A DNA stretch of 64,000 nucleotides from Oxalobacteraceae bacterium OTU3CAMAD1 (GCA_024123915.1 CP099650.1:4340001-4404000), one strand, 5' to 3'. Numbered from the stretch's first letter, positions 25,377 to 35,860 are shown. Notes: generated by a model from the sequence alone, not told the origin. Program-made: numbers and translations.

Positions 25377-27907
25377 ACGAGCCCGCCGCCGGCCATGTTG
25401 TCGGCGGAACGGCCGCCGACACGGCCGGGGGCGTGACGCGCCAGCCATCGGTCGGCGGCGCCAGGATCGTGCTGTGGCGCCTGCTCGCGCTGATCCCGCT
25501 GGCGCTGCTGGCAGCGCTGCTGCCGCACTATCCGTTCTGGCCGCTGGCGGCCACGCTGGCGGTCGCCGCCTACGCGGCGCTGCTGTGGTGGCGCCCGGCG
25601 CTATGGCTGCTGCTGGTGCCGGCCGCGCTGCCGTGGCTGGACCTGGGCGCCTGGACCGGCTGGCTCTACGTCGATGAAATCGATCTGATGCTGCTGGCCA
25701 CCGCGGCGGTCGGCTACTGGCGGCTGGCGCCCTGCCATCGCACCGGCAAGCTGCCGACCATCGCCAAACTGTTGCTGGCCGCCGTGACCGCCACCACCGC
25801 CATCGCCGCCGTGCGCGGCCTGCTCCCGCTCCCGCCGCTGGACCTGAACGCCTTCGCCAGCTACAACAGCCACTACAACAGCCTGCGCGTGGCCAAGGGA
25901 TTGGCGTGGGCGTTGGTGTTGTTGCCGCTGCTGACCCGCAGCGTAGGCCCGGAGCTGTCGCGGTTGCGCACCTTGCTGGTGCCGGGCATGCTGCTCGGTT
26001 TGTTCTGCACGGCCCTGATCCAGGGCTGGGAGCGCTGGCTGTTTCCCGGCCTGCTCAACTTTTCCACCGACTACCGGCCGACGGCGTCGTTCTCGGCCAT
26101 GCACACCGGCGGCGCCGCGCTCGACGCTTTTTTGGCCCTGAGCTTCCCGTTCGTGGCCTGTTGGCTGCTGGGCAAAGCCCGGCGCTGGCAGTTGGGCGCC
26201 GCGCTGGCGCTGCTGCTGATGGGCCTATTCACCGGTTTCACCACTTTCTCGCGCGACGTCTGGCTGGCGTACGCCGGCTCCGGCGTCGTCATCGGGGCGC
26301 TGGTCTGCGGTCCGCAACTGGCCGCCGGCAAGCTTCGGCCGGGCGTGCTGGCGGCCGTCGCGGTGTTGCACGCCGTGATCAGCGTGTTGCTGATGCGTTC
26401 GTTCGCCACCGGCGGCTACCGCACGCTGGGCGCCTTGCTCATCCTGCTAAGCGCGACCTTGCTGACGGGTGGGCTACCGCGCGCCGCCGGCCGCGTGCTG
26501 CAGCCTCGCTACTTGTTGTGGGCTGGCGCGGCCACCGCCGCCTTGTTGTTGCTGGACCTGGCCCTGTTCGTCGCACTGCGCAAGCTCCCCATGCCGGGCT
26601 GGGCGAAGGCGCCCTATCTGTCGCTGGCGGCTGCCGCCTTCGCCATCGGACTGGCGGGCGTGAGCGCCCTCGCCGGTCCGCGCGCGTGGCGCCAGCAGGC
26701 CACGGCGCTGGCGCTGGGCACCTACCCGGCGCTAGCGATCGCCTGCCTGCTGGTGGCGCGCCACTGGGGCGGCATGCAGGCCGCGCTGGACGCGGCCTGG
26801 GTGGTCGGGCTGAGCTGCGTTATATGCGTGATGAGTCTGTCAGTTCACCAACCACTGTGGCACATCGGCCGCGCCAGCGTGACCTTCGGCGCGGGCGCGG
26901 CGGCGCTGCTGGCGATGGCCATTCCGGTGCTGGGCAGCTCTTACATGGGCGAGCGCATGAGCACCGTCGCGCAGGATTGGGAGCTGCGCACCCGCCATTG
27001 GGACGAGGCCCTGCACATGATGCGGGGCGACGTGCCGACGACCTTGCTCGGCGCCGGGCTGGGGAGTTATCCGCGCACCTATTACTGGGGCAACATGCTT
27101 GGCATACGTCCGGGCAGCTTCCGTTACGAGACCGATCTCGTCGGCAACAACTACCTGCGACTGGCCGCGCCGGTCCATCCGCGCGGCTACAGCGACGTGC
27201 TGCGCCACATACAGCACCTGCGCCTGGAGCCGAATACCAACTACCGCATTTCGCTGGACGTCAAACGCAGCGATCCCAAGGCCGTCGTCTGGATGGCGGT
27301 GTGCGAGCGATGGCTGCTTTATCCGCAGACATGCGTGTCGCCCGGAATCAGGCTGACGGCAGCCGATGATCGCTGGCAGCACTTTGAGCTGGACTTTTAC
27401 AGCGCGGGGATGGGTCAGCGGCAAGGCTTACTGGGACGCATACCGGGCGCACAGGCACCGGTGCAGCTGGAACTGGCCAGCGGCGACCAGGATGGCGTGG
27501 TCGATATCGACAACGTGAGCGTGCGCGCGCGCGATGGCGGGCCGGAGCTGCTGCGCAATGGCGATTTTACGGGTGGGCAGGCCGGGTGGTTCTTCACCAG
27601 CGACCGGGATCACTTGCCTTGGCATATCAAGAATTTTTACATCCACACCTACTTCGAGCAGGGCTGGCTGGGGGCGGTGGCGATGGGATTGCTGTTGCTC
27701 TACGCTGCCTGGCGGATGGCGGGCAGTGCCTGGCATGGCCGGGTGGACGCGGCGGTGTTCCTGGCAGCGCTGACCGGGGCGCTCGTGGTGGGCGTCTTCG
27801 ATAGCCTGTTCGATGTGCCCAAAGTGCAGTTGTTGTTCTTCCTGGTGCTGGCGGCAGGGTTGATGCGGCCGCGCCGGAGAATTATGAATCGCCCGAGAGA
27901 CACGTGA
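25373..27907 (+). CDS. O-antigen ligase/polymerase-like membrane protein with inserted carbohydrate-binding-type domain
   Basis: 844 residues, far longer than the usual 400-450 of Wzy/O-antigen ligases. About ten to thirteen hydrophobic segments span residues 30-525. The FTTFSRDVWLAY segment and DWELRTRHWDEALHMM...LLGAGLGSYP region match the Wzy_C (PF04932) core. Between there and the last two membrane segments sits a soluble stretch (about 580-735) rich in beta patterns: NTNYRISLDVKRSDP, DRWQHFELDFYS, VDIDNVSVR and LLRNGDFTGGQAGW. That composition is typical of jelly-roll carbohydrate-binding modules. It then returns to IHTYFEQGWLGAVAMG, a normal O-antigen-ligase ending. Likely the polymerase of this exopolysaccharide. 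Last gene of the operon, ending 17 bp from the convergent GNAT gene. Confidence 0.85.
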   Translation: MNEPAAGHVVGGTAADTAGGVTRQPSVGGARIVLWRLLALIPLALLAALLPHYPFWPLAATLAVAAYAALLWWRPALWLLLVPAALPWLDLGAWTGWLYVDEIDLMLLATAAVGYWRLAPCHRTGKLPTIAKLLLAAVTATTAIAAVRGLLPLPPLDLNAFASYNSHYNSLRVAKGLAWALVLLPLLTRSVGPELSRLRTLLVPGMLLGLFCTALIQGWERWLFPGLLNFSTDYRPTASFSAMHTGGAALDAFLALSFPFVACWLLGKARRWQLGAALALLLMGLFTGFTTFSRDVWLAYAGSGVVIGALVCGPQLAAGKLRPGVLAAVAVLHAVISVLLMRSFATGGYRTLGALLILLSATLLTGGLPRAAGRVLQPRYLLWAGAATAALLLLDLALFVALRKLPMPGWAKAPYLSLAAAAFAIGLAGVSALAGPRAWRQQATALALGTYPALAIACLLVARHWGGMQAALDAAWVVGLSCVICVMSLSVHQPLWHIGRASVTFGAGAAALLAMAIPVLGSSYMGERMSTVAQDWELRTRHWDEALHMMRGDVPTTLLGAGLGSYPRTYYWGNMLGIRPGSFRYETDLVGNNYLRLAAPVHPRGYSDVLRHIQHLRLEPNTNYRISLDVKRSDPKAVVWMAVCERWLLYPQTCVSPGIRLTAADDRWQHFELDFYSAGMGQRQGLLGRIPGAQAPVQLELASGDQDGVVDIDNVSVRARDGGPELLRNGDFTGGQAGWFFTSDRDHLPWHIKNFYIHTYFEQGWLGAVAMGLLLLYAAWRMAGSAWHGRVDAAVFLAALTGALVVGVFDSLFDVPKVQLLFFLVLAAGLMRPRRRIMNRPRDT

Positions 27908-27924
27908 TCATCGACGTAAACGAA

Positions 27925-28362
27925 TCAATCGAACTTGTACTGCATATTGATGTGCGCGATACCGGCCTCGAAGAACTCGCCGCCTTCGATCTTGAAGCCG
28001 TGGCGCTGATAAAACGGTGCGGCGTGCGACTGCGAGCTGAGCACCACTTGCCGGTCGCCCCGTGCCTTGGCTTGCGCCATCAACCCTTGCAGCAAGGCGC
28101 CGCCGACGCCCGTGCCGCGCCCGCTCTTGCGCACCGCCATGCGGCCGATGTGGCCGTCCGGCAGCAACCTGCCGGTGCCAACCGGAATGCCGGCGGCGTC
28201 ATAGGCGACGGCGTGCAGACAGACCGCGTCCATGTGGTCCATCTCAAGCTCGGCAGGAACCTTTTGCTCTTCGACGAAGACTTCAAATCGGATGGTTTTG
28301 GCGTCCGCGTTGAGGGTGCTCCAGTCTCCGAAACGGATATCGTATTGTGCGTGGTTGCTCAT
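27925..28362 (-). CDS. GNAT-family N-acetyltransferase (ElaA/YjcF-like)
   Basis: 145 residues from ATG 28362. The acetyl-CoA loop reads IGRMAVRKSGRGTGVGGALLQ (R/Q-x-x-G-x-G/A form), followed by VLSSQSHAAPFYQRHGFKIEGGEFFEAGIAH. The N-terminal FEVFVEEQKVPAELEMD is characteristic of the ElaA/YjcF subgroup. Substrate unknown. The start overlaps the stop of the LysR gene (ATGA), so the two are co-transcribed. Confidence 0.9.
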   Translation of the reverse strand: MSNHAQYDIRFGDWSTLNADAKTIRFEVFVEEQKVPAELEMDHMDAVCLHAVAYDAAGIPVGTGRLLPDGHIGRMAVRKSGRGTGVGGALLQGLMAQAKARGDRQVVLSSQSHAAPFYQRHGFKIEGGEFFEAGIAHINMQYKFD

Positions 28363-29294
28363 TCGCGTGGCATCTGGTTGAATAAGCCTGGATTGTCGCA
28401 CGCGAGATGCTGTTCGAGAAAGTCCACGAACACGCGCACCTTGGCCGAGCTGGCCAACCGTTGCGGGTAGACCGCCCAGACATTGGCTTCCTGCGTGTAC
28501 GCCGGCAAAACCTGCACCAGCTGGCCCCGGTCCAGATAAGCCTGCGCATCCCAGCGCGAACGCAGCACGATGCCGGCGCCGGCCACCGCCCATTGCAATG
28601 CGATCTCGCCATGGTTGGTCGACAGCGGGCCGTTCACCTTGACCACGCCCTCCTCCTCCGCACTGCGCAGGCGCCAGACGCCGAACGGCAGGTCGCGCTC
28701 CTTGATCGGCAGGCAATCATGGGCCTCGAGCTCGCGCAGGGTTTCCGGCGTGCCCCGCCGCGCCAGATAGGCGGGCGACGCGCACAGGATGCGGTGATTG
28801 GTCATCAGCCGGCGCGCGATCAGTTGCGGCGCGATCTCGTCGCCGATGCGGACGTCGATGTCGAAACCCTCGCTGACGATGTCGACCAGGCGGTCGAACA
28901 CCTCGAACCGCACCTGCAGCGCCGGATGGTCGGCCGTCAGCCTGGCGATCGCCGGCGCGACCACGTTGCGCCCGAAGCCGAAGCTGCTGCTGACGCGCAG
29001 CTGCCCGCGCGGCACGCCCTGCCGCTCGGCCACCTCGTCAAACAGGCTGTCCAGGCTGGCCAGTATCGTCAGCGCGCGCGCGTACACCTGCTCGCCGTCG
29101 TCGCTGACGACCACCCGCCGCGTGGTGCGGTGGAACAGGCGCACGCCAAGCGCCTCTTCCAGCATGCCGATCCGCTTGCTGACGTAGGCCGGCGACATGC
29201 CCAGCTCCTCGGCGGCGGCGACAAAGCTGGCCTTGCGCACGACGGTGGCGAACACGCGCAGGTCGTTGTTCTCGATATTCTTATTCGAGGTCAT
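28359..29294 (-). CDS. LysR-family regulator (DmlR-like), divergent from the dehydrogenase
   Basis: 311 residues. The N-terminal winged helix shows DLRVFATVVRKASFVAAAEELGMSPAYVSKRIGMLEEALG (given here only as positions about 11-49), followed by LFHRTTRRVVVSDDGE. A periplasmic-binding-like effector domain fills the rest. It is transcribed away from the tartrate/D-malate dehydrogenase across a 112-bp gap, the standard layout for a LysR activator such as DmlR controlling dmlA. Effector probably a C4 hydroxy acid; this is inference. Confidence 0.9.
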   Translation of the reverse strand: MTSNKNIENNDLRVFATVVRKASFVAAAEELGMSPAYVSKRIGMLEEALGVRLFHRTTRRVVVSDDGEQVYARALTILASLDSLFDEVAERQGVPRGQLRVSSSFGFGRNVVAPAIARLTADHPALQVRFEVFDRLVDIVSEGFDIDVRIGDEIAPQLIARRLMTNHRILCASPAYLARRGTPETLRELEAHDCLPIKERDLPFGVWRLRSAEEEGVVKVNGPLSTNHGEIALQWAVAGAGIVLRSRWDAQAYLDRGQLVQVLPAYTQEANVWAVYPQRLASSAKVRVFVDFLEQHLACDNPGLFNQMPRE

Positions 29295-29406
29295 TATTCA
29301 AGGGGATTATTCACTTAGCGTGTTTTATGAGATCACAATTAGCCACATTTTAAACGAGACCGGGCGCGTTATGCTGGCAGTCATCGGCTAACAGAGGAGC
29401 AACCCC

Positions 29407-30486
29407 ATGAAAACACACAAAATCGCAGTCATCGCTGGCGACGGCATCGGCAAGGAAGTCATGCCCGAAGGCATACGGGTGGTCGAGGCGGCGGCGAAGC
29501 GCTTTGAGATCGGCATCGAGTGGACCAACTTCGAGTGGGCCAGTTGCGATTACTATGCGCTGCACGGCAAGATGATGCCGGACGATTGGTTCGAACAGCT
29601 CAAGAGTTTCGACGCGATCTTTTTCGGCGCCGTGGGCTGGCCGGAGACGGTGCCGGATCATATTTCGCTGTGGGGCTCGCTGCTGAAATTCCGCCGCCAG
29701 TTCGATCAGTATGTGAACCTGCGGCCGGTGCGCTTGATGCCCGGCGTGCCTTGTCCGCTGGCGAACAAAAAGCCGGGCGACATTGATTTCTATATTGTCC
29801 GCGAGAATACCGAGGGTGAGTATTCCTCCGTCGGCGGAAAGATGTTCGAAGGGACCGAGCGCGAATTCGTCTTGCAGGAATCGGTGTTTACGCGCACCGG
29901 CGTCGATCGCGTGCTGAAGTATGCCTTCGAGCTGGCGCAGAGCCGGCCGAAGAAGCACCTGACGTCGGCTACGAAGTCGAACGGTATTTCGATCAGCATG
30001 CCATATTGGGACGAACGCTTTGCCGTCATGGGCGGGGCTTACCCGGAGATCCGGCGCGACCAGTACCATATCGATATTCTGTGCGCGCGGTTCGTGTTGT
30101 CGCCGGAGCGCTTCGATGTGGTGGTGGCGTCCAATTTGTTTGGGGATATCTTGTCGGATTTGGGGCCGGCCTGTACGGGGACGATTGGGATCGCGCCGTC
30201 GGCGAACCTGAATCCGGAGCGGACCTGGCCGTCGTTGTTCGAGCCGGTGCATGGATCGGCGCCGGATATTTATGGGAAGAATATCGCCAACCCGGTGGCC
30301 ATGATCTGGTCGGGGGCGATGATGCTGGACTTTTTGGGCGCTGGCGAAGGCAAGTACCGGGCGGCACATGATGCGATCGTGGCGGCCATTGAATCGTGTA
30401 TTCAGGATGGGGCGCGGACGCCGGATTTGGGCGGCACGGCGGATACGACCGCGGCGGGTAAGGCGATCGCGGCGGCGTTGGGATGA
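29407..30486 (+). CDS. dmlA: tartrate dehydrogenase/decarboxylase or D-malate dehydrogenase
   Basis: 359 residues from ATG 29407 with GAGGAGCAACCCC upstream. It belongs to the beta-decarboxylating dehydrogenase family (IMDH/TtuC/DmlA): IAVIAGDGIGKEV at the N-terminus, FYIVRENTEGEYSS, the tyrosine/lysine region, CARFVLSPERFDVVVASNLFGDILSD (metal-binding Asp residues) and the NAD loop FEPVHGSAPDIYGKNIANP. The VGWPETVPDHISLWGSLL segment separates it from LeuB and points to tartrate or D-malate use. NAD-dependent oxidation with decarboxylation to pyruvate or glycerate products is expected. The exact substrate cannot be fixed from the sequence. Confidence 0.88.
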   Translation: MKTHKIAVIAGDGIGKEVMPEGIRVVEAAAKRFEIGIEWTNFEWASCDYYALHGKMMPDDWFEQLKSFDAIFFGAVGWPETVPDHISLWGSLLKFRRQFDQYVNLRPVRLMPGVPCPLANKKPGDIDFYIVRENTEGEYSSVGGKMFEGTEREFVLQESVFTRTGVDRVLKYAFELAQSRPKKHLTSATKSNGISISMPYWDERFAVMGGAYPEIRRDQYHIDILCARFVLSPERFDVVVASNLFGDILSDLGPACTGTIGIAPSANLNPERTWPSLFEPVHGSAPDIYGKNIANPVAMIWSGAMMLDFLGAGEGKYRAAHDAIVAAIESCIQDGARTPDLGGTADTTAAGKAIAAALG

Positions 30487-30510
30487 TTGTTGGGCCTCGG
30501 GCGGCGCTGT

Positions 30511-30690
30511 GGCGGATTACGCTACGCTAATCCGCCCTACGTGGATCCGAGGTAACGCGCCGTGCCGATTCCTGGGAAACACGTAGGGCGGATTAGCGGG
30601 CGAGGCCCGCTAACCGCCCCGGGGGCCCATCGAAGAGGCGGCCTACTGCCGTAGGCCTTAAGAGGCGGCACGCCGTAATCCGCCATGCAT
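30511..30690. repeat. cluster of palindromic intergenic repeats
   Basis: Gap 30487-30734 has no gene. It holds GGCGGATTACGCTACGCTAA... at 30511-30535, an inverted half ACGTAGGGCGGATTAGCGGG at 30581-30600 with its own hairpin (GCGGGCGAGGCCCGC), and a third partial copy CACGCCGTAATCCGCC at 30669-30684. These belong to the same family as the elements near 7.8, 37.8 and 59.8 kb. Confidence 0.8.
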
Positions 30691-30734
30691 GCAGGCCAGC
30701 GGCCCATGCATGGCCGCTCTCCGCGCCAATCGAC

Positions 30735-31262
30735 TTATTTTGCTGCGATGACGCCGCAGGCCAGACGCGCACCGGAATTGCCGGTCGGCTGCGTGACCAT
30801 GTCGTCCGGCGCGGCGTGGACGATCACCGAGCGGCCGACCGCGTTGGCCGGGTTGCCGTCGGTCAGGTTGATCTGGGTCAGCGGCACCGACACATCCAGC
30901 TCGGCCACGCCCTTGTCGTTGGCGTTCAGGTTGCCGAAGTCGCCGCCGTGGTGCATGGGCTTGGCCGGATCGCCATGCGTCGTCGTAGAGGGGTTGAAGT
31001 GACCGCCGGCGCTGGTGCCGTCCGGCGCCGAGCAATCACCCTTCTCATGAATGTGGAAACCGTGCAAGCCTGGCGTCAGTCCTTCGACGCGCGCCTTGAC
31101 GCGCAAGCTGTCCTTCCCTTGTTCGAAACTTACCACGCCGGTGACCTTGTTGCCGGCGGTTGCCTTCAACGGCGCCTCGGCGCTGGTGGTCGCGGCAAAC
31201 GCGGTCGATGCCGCCATCAGGGACAAACTCATCATGCAGCTCACTACGGCGATCTTCTTCAT
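30735..31262 (-). CDS. sodC: Cu/Zn superoxide dismutase, periplasmic
   Basis: 175 residues from ATG 31262 with AGGAAAT upstream. A signal peptide (KKIAVVSCMMSLSLMAASTAFA) is followed by the SodC beta-barrel: GFHIHEKGDCSAPDG with copper-binding His residues, GGHFNPSTTTHGDP and HHGGDFGN for zinc, and the C-terminal signature GNSGARLACGVI with the conserved Arg and disulphide Cys. The enzyme dismutates superoxide in the periplasm. It stands alone between repeats and the CurA-like gene. Confidence 0.95.
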   Translation of the reverse strand: MKKIAVVSCMMSLSLMAASTAFAATTSAEAPLKATAGNKVTGVVSFEQGKDSLRVKARVEGLTPGLHGFHIHEKGDCSAPDGTSAGGHFNPSTTTHGDPAKPMHHGGDFGNLNANDKGVAELDVSVPLTQINLTDGNPANAVGRSVIVHAAPDDMVTQPTGNSGARLACGVIAAK

Positions 31263-31375
31263 ATATTTCCTATTTTCAAGAGTGTATTTCGGATACGTCA
31301 AGCAGGGTCTAGGCTACGCCGGTTTGGTCGCTTCGACAACAGTAGTAATGTAGAGTGTGTGAAACAATTCACCCA

Positions 31376-32380
31376 TCAAACCAGCTTGACAAGTTGCTTG
31401 CCGAAATTACGCCCTTCCAACAGGCCGATGAACGCGTCCGGCGCCGACGCCAAGCCTTCGGCCACCGATTCGCGGTACTTGAGTTTTCCATCCGCCACCA
31501 GCGCGCCCAACTCCTGTAAGCCCTGCGACCAAAAGTCCATGTGCTCGGTGATGATGAAGCCGCGCAAAGTCAAACGGTTGATCAGCAGCAGGCGTGAATT
31601 CTTGATCGACAGATCGGCGCCTGCGAAGCCGGCGATGATGCCGCACAAGGCGATGCGCGCGAAGGCGTTGGTGCGCGCCAGCGACGCGTCCAGCACGGCG
31701 CCGCCGACGTTCTCGAAAATACCGTCGATGCCATCGGGCGTGGCCGCCTCAAGATCCTTTTCCAGATTGCCCGCCTTGTAATCGACACAGGCGTCGAAGC
31801 CCAGTTCATCGACCACATAGGCGCATTTGTCCGCCCCGCCGGCGATGCCGACCGCGCGGCAGCCGCGCAACTTGGCCAACTGTCCGACGACGCTGCCGAC
31901 CGCGCCGCTGGCGGCCGAGACCACGATCGTCTCGCCCGGTTTGGACGCCATGATCTGGTTGAAGCCGTACCATGCGGCCATGCCGGGCATGCCGACCGCG
32001 CCGAGATAGGCCGACAAAGGAATACCGGAAGTATCGAGCTTGCGCAGCATGGCGCCGTCGGAGACGCCCATCTCGCTCCAGCCGAGCACGCCGCCAACGA
32101 AGTCGCCGACGCGATAGCGTTCGTTGCGCGACGCCAGCACCTGGCCGACCGTGCCACCGATCATGGTTTCATCCAGCGCCTGGCAATCGGCGTAGCTTTT
32201 GGACGCGCTCATGCGCCCGCGCATGTACGGGTCGAGCGACAGATAGTGATTGCGGATCAAGACCTGGCCGTCGTCCAGCTCGGGCACCGGCACGGTTTCC
32301 AGACGAAAGTTCTCGGGCAGCACCGGCCCGCGCGGACGCGAAGCCAAAACTAGACGTTGGTAGGTCGAAGGAATATCCAT
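31376..32380 (-). CDS. curA: NADP-dependent oxidoreductase, CurA/LTB4 12-hydroxydehydrogenase type
   Basis: 334 residues. Medium-chain dehydrogenase without zinc ligands. It has the NHYLSLDPYMRGRM segment, the dinucleotide loop VSAASGAVGSVVGQLAKLRG and the conserved FENVGG motif typical of the double-bond reductase subgroup (curcumin reductase, leukotriene B4 dehydrogenase). It reduces alpha,beta-unsaturated carbonyls with NADPH. It follows the Dabb gene without a gap and is the last gene of the fatty-acid oxidation operon. The symbol is by family likeness only. Confidence 0.85.
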   Translation of the reverse strand: MDIPSTYQRLVLASRPRGPVLPENFRLETVPVPELDDGQVLIRNHYLSLDPYMRGRMSASKSYADCQALDETMIGGTVGQVLASRNERYRVGDFVGGVLGWSEMGVSDGAMLRKLDTSGIPLSAYLGAVGMPGMAAWYGFNQIMASKPGETIVVSAASGAVGSVVGQLAKLRGCRAVGIAGGADKCAYVVDELGFDACVDYKAGNLEKDLEAATPDGIDGIFENVGGAVLDASLARTNAFARIALCGIIAGFAGADLSIKNSRLLLINRLTLRGFIITEHMDFWSQGLQELGALVADGKLKYRESVAEGLASAPDAFIGLLEGRNFGKQLVKLV

Positions 32381-32683
32381 TCAGACCTCGTAATCCATGC
32401 ATTGGCGCTGATCGCGCACGGCGCCGAAGAACGGCTTGATGGCGACGTGGTCGGGGTGCTCCTGATACGCGTCCAGCGCGGCCTTGTCGGTGAACTCGGA
32501 ATACAGAATCACATCGTAAGTCGCCTCCAGGCCCGGCTGCGCCAGCGCCGCCTCGAACTTCAGGATGCCCGGCACCAGATTGGCGCAACCATCGAGCATC
32601 GCCTTCATCTTGGCGGCATTGGTGGCACGGTCGCCGCCTTCGGCGTGTTCTTTCAATTTCCACATTACGATGTGTTTCAGCAT
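32381..32683 (-). CDS. Dabb (stress-responsive A/B barrel) domain protein
   Basis: 100 residues from ATG 32683 (AGGAATAATA upstream). The Dabb pattern is LKHIVMWKLKEHAEG at the start, a central PGILKFEA, YDVILYSEFTDKAALDAYQEHPDHVA and a C-terminal Val-rich end. These small dimeric proteins include enzymes and stress proteins of mostly unknown role. It lies 12 bp after the acyl-CoA dehydrogenase. Confidence 0.88.
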   Translation of the reverse strand: MLKHIVMWKLKEHAEGGDRATNAAKMKAMLDGCANLVPGILKFEAALAQPGLEATYDVILYSEFTDKAALDAYQEHPDHVAIKPFFGAVRDQRQCMDYEV

Positions 32684-32695
32684 TATTATTCCTTG

Positions 32696-34630
32696 TTAAA
32701 ACCACGCGTCTTGCATATCGAGCGTGGTGGTGTCCACGCTGGCTAGCAGCTCCAGCTGCTGCGCCACCTTGGGCAGCTCCCAACGGTAGAAGAAGCGGCA
32801 AGCCTGCAGCTTGCCGCGATAAAAATCGACGTCCGACACATTGGCGTCGGCAAGCGCACGCGCCGCCAGAAACGCCTGCTGGAGCCAGATCCACGCCAGC
32901 ACCACATGGCCGACCGCCTCCAGATAAGCGCTGGCGTTGGCCAGCGTCTTGTTCATGTCGCCGACAGCATACAGCCTCTGCGTTACTTCTTCCACTCTCT
33001 GCCATGCCGTATCGAGCGCGTCCGCGTGGGCCAGCAGTTCGGCGGCGATGTCGTTGGCCGCTTCGGCCGTTAGTTGCGCGCTGGCGGCATTGGCCGCGTT
33101 TACCGCGCCCGGCGCACCCACGCCGCCGCGTACCTTGCGCACCGTGCGCCGCAGCTCGGCGCCGAAGGCCTTGAACAGCGCGCCGTCCTGCGTCGCTACT
33201 TTTCGACCCAGCAAGTCCAGGCCGTGGATGCCGTGCGTGCCTTCGTGGATGGCGTTGAGGCGGTTGTCGCGATAGAACTGTTCGACGTTGTACTCGCGCG
33301 TGTAGCCGTAGCCGCCGTGCACCTGGATCGCCAGGCTGTTGGCCTCGACACACCACTGCGACGGCCACGACTTGGTCACCGGCGTGAGGAAATCGAGCAA
33401 GCGTCCGGCATGTTCGCGCGCTTCCGGCGTTTCGGCGGTGCGCTGCTCGTCGACCAGGCGCGAGCAATACAGCACCAGAGCCAGCGCGCCTTCGACATAC
33501 GCCTTCTGGGCCAGCAGCATGCGGCGCACGTCGGTGTGTTCGATGATGGTCAGCTGCGGCTGGGCCGGGTCCTTCTGCGCCGGATGACGGCCCTGCGGAC
33601 GGTTGCGCGCATAGTCCAGCGCGTGCAGATAGCCGGTGTAGCCGAGCACAGCCGCGCCGAGGCCGACGCTGATGCGGGCGTCGTTCATCATGTGGAACAT
33701 ATTGGCCAGTCCCTGGTGGGCGGTGCCGACCAGATAGCCGACAGCCCCGCCCTTGCCCATCGGCTTGAACTTGCCCTCGCCGAAGTTGAGCAGGCAGTTG
33801 GTGGCGCCGCGATTGCCCATCTTGTGGTTCAGGCCGGCCAACACGACGTCGTTGCGCTCGCCCGCGCTGCCGTCCTCGTTAATCAGGAACTTGGGGACGA
33901 TGAACAGCGAGATGCCTTTCACGCCCGGGATCAGCTTGCCGTCGGGACCGGGTATCTTGGCCAGCACCAAGTGCACGATGTTGTCCGACAGTTCGTGCTC
34001 GCCGGCCGTGATCCACATCTTGTTGCCGCTGAGGCGGTACTGACGCTCGCCATCGACGCCGTCGATTGGATCGGGCTCGGCACGGGTGGTGATGTCGGAC
34101 AGGCTTGAGCCGGCCTGCGGTTCGGACAGGCACATGGTGCCGAAGTAGCGGCCGGCGAACATCGGATCGGCAAAGCGCCGCACCTGCTCCGGCGTGCCGC
34201 ACTTGAGCAAGGTGCCGGCGTTGCTGGTGGTCAGAAAGGTGTAGGCCGTGGTGCTGACGTTGGCGGCGGTGAAGTAGCACGCCAGCGTCTTTTCCACCAC
34301 GCACGGCAATTGCATGCCGCCGCGCTCGTAGTCCTGTCCGGACGCCATCAGGCCGGCCGCCGAGTAGGCGTCCAGCGCCACCTTCACGTCCGGAATCATC
34401 TTGACGTTCAGGCAGTGCTCGCCGGGAACCGCGTGCGGCTCCTGGCTGTCGCTCTTCTTGTTGTGCGGCTCGAACAGATCGGCGGCCAGTTGCTCGGCCG
34501 TGTCGATGGCGGCGTCGAAGGTTTCGCGGTTGTGGTCCTGGAAGCGCTCACGCCGGGTCAGCGATTCCACGTCCAGCCATTCGTACAGCATGAAGTCGAT
34601 GTCGCGGCGCGACAGCAGTTTCGATGCCAT
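32696..34630 (-). CDS. acyl-CoA dehydrogenase with C-terminal extension (DmdC/FadE-like)
   Basis: 644 residues. Catalyses FAD-dependent alpha,beta-dehydrogenation of acyl-CoA. FAD/substrate motifs are FGTMCLSEPQAGSSLSDI and NKMWITAGEHEL. The catalytic Glu lies in DNRLNAIHEGTHGIHGLDLL. About 100 extra residues after the dehydrogenase core form helices (DTAWQRVEEVTQRLYA...), matching the 'acyl-CoA dehydrogenase C-terminal' family of 590-650 aa enzymes related to 3-methylmercaptopropionyl-CoA dehydrogenase. It follows the thiolase by 4 bp. Confidence 0.92.
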   Translation of the reverse strand: MASKLLSRRDIDFMLYEWLDVESLTRRERFQDHNRETFDAAIDTAEQLAADLFEPHNKKSDSQEPHAVPGEHCLNVKMIPDVKVALDAYSAAGLMASGQDYERGGMQLPCVVEKTLACYFTAANVSTTAYTFLTTSNAGTLLKCGTPEQVRRFADPMFAGRYFGTMCLSEPQAGSSLSDITTRAEPDPIDGVDGERQYRLSGNKMWITAGEHELSDNIVHLVLAKIPGPDGKLIPGVKGISLFIVPKFLINEDGSAGERNDVVLAGLNHKMGNRGATNCLLNFGEGKFKPMGKGGAVGYLVGTAHQGLANMFHMMNDARISVGLGAAVLGYTGYLHALDYARNRPQGRHPAQKDPAQPQLTIIEHTDVRRMLLAQKAYVEGALALVLYCSRLVDEQRTAETPEAREHAGRLLDFLTPVTKSWPSQWCVEANSLAIQVHGGYGYTREYNVEQFYRDNRLNAIHEGTHGIHGLDLLGRKVATQDGALFKAFGAELRRTVRKVRGGVGAPGAVNAANAASAQLTAEAANDIAAELLAHADALDTAWQRVEEVTQRLYAVGDMNKTLANASAYLEAVGHVVLAWIWLQQAFLAARALADANVSDVDFYRGKLQACRFFYRWELPKVAQQLELLASVDTTTLDMQDAWF

Positions 34631-34634
34631 GGGC

Positions 34635-35813
<1,179 letters not shown>

Positions 35814-35860
35814 GGGAATCTCCTGTGGATTATTTTAATCGGGCCAGAATAGCATATTTA

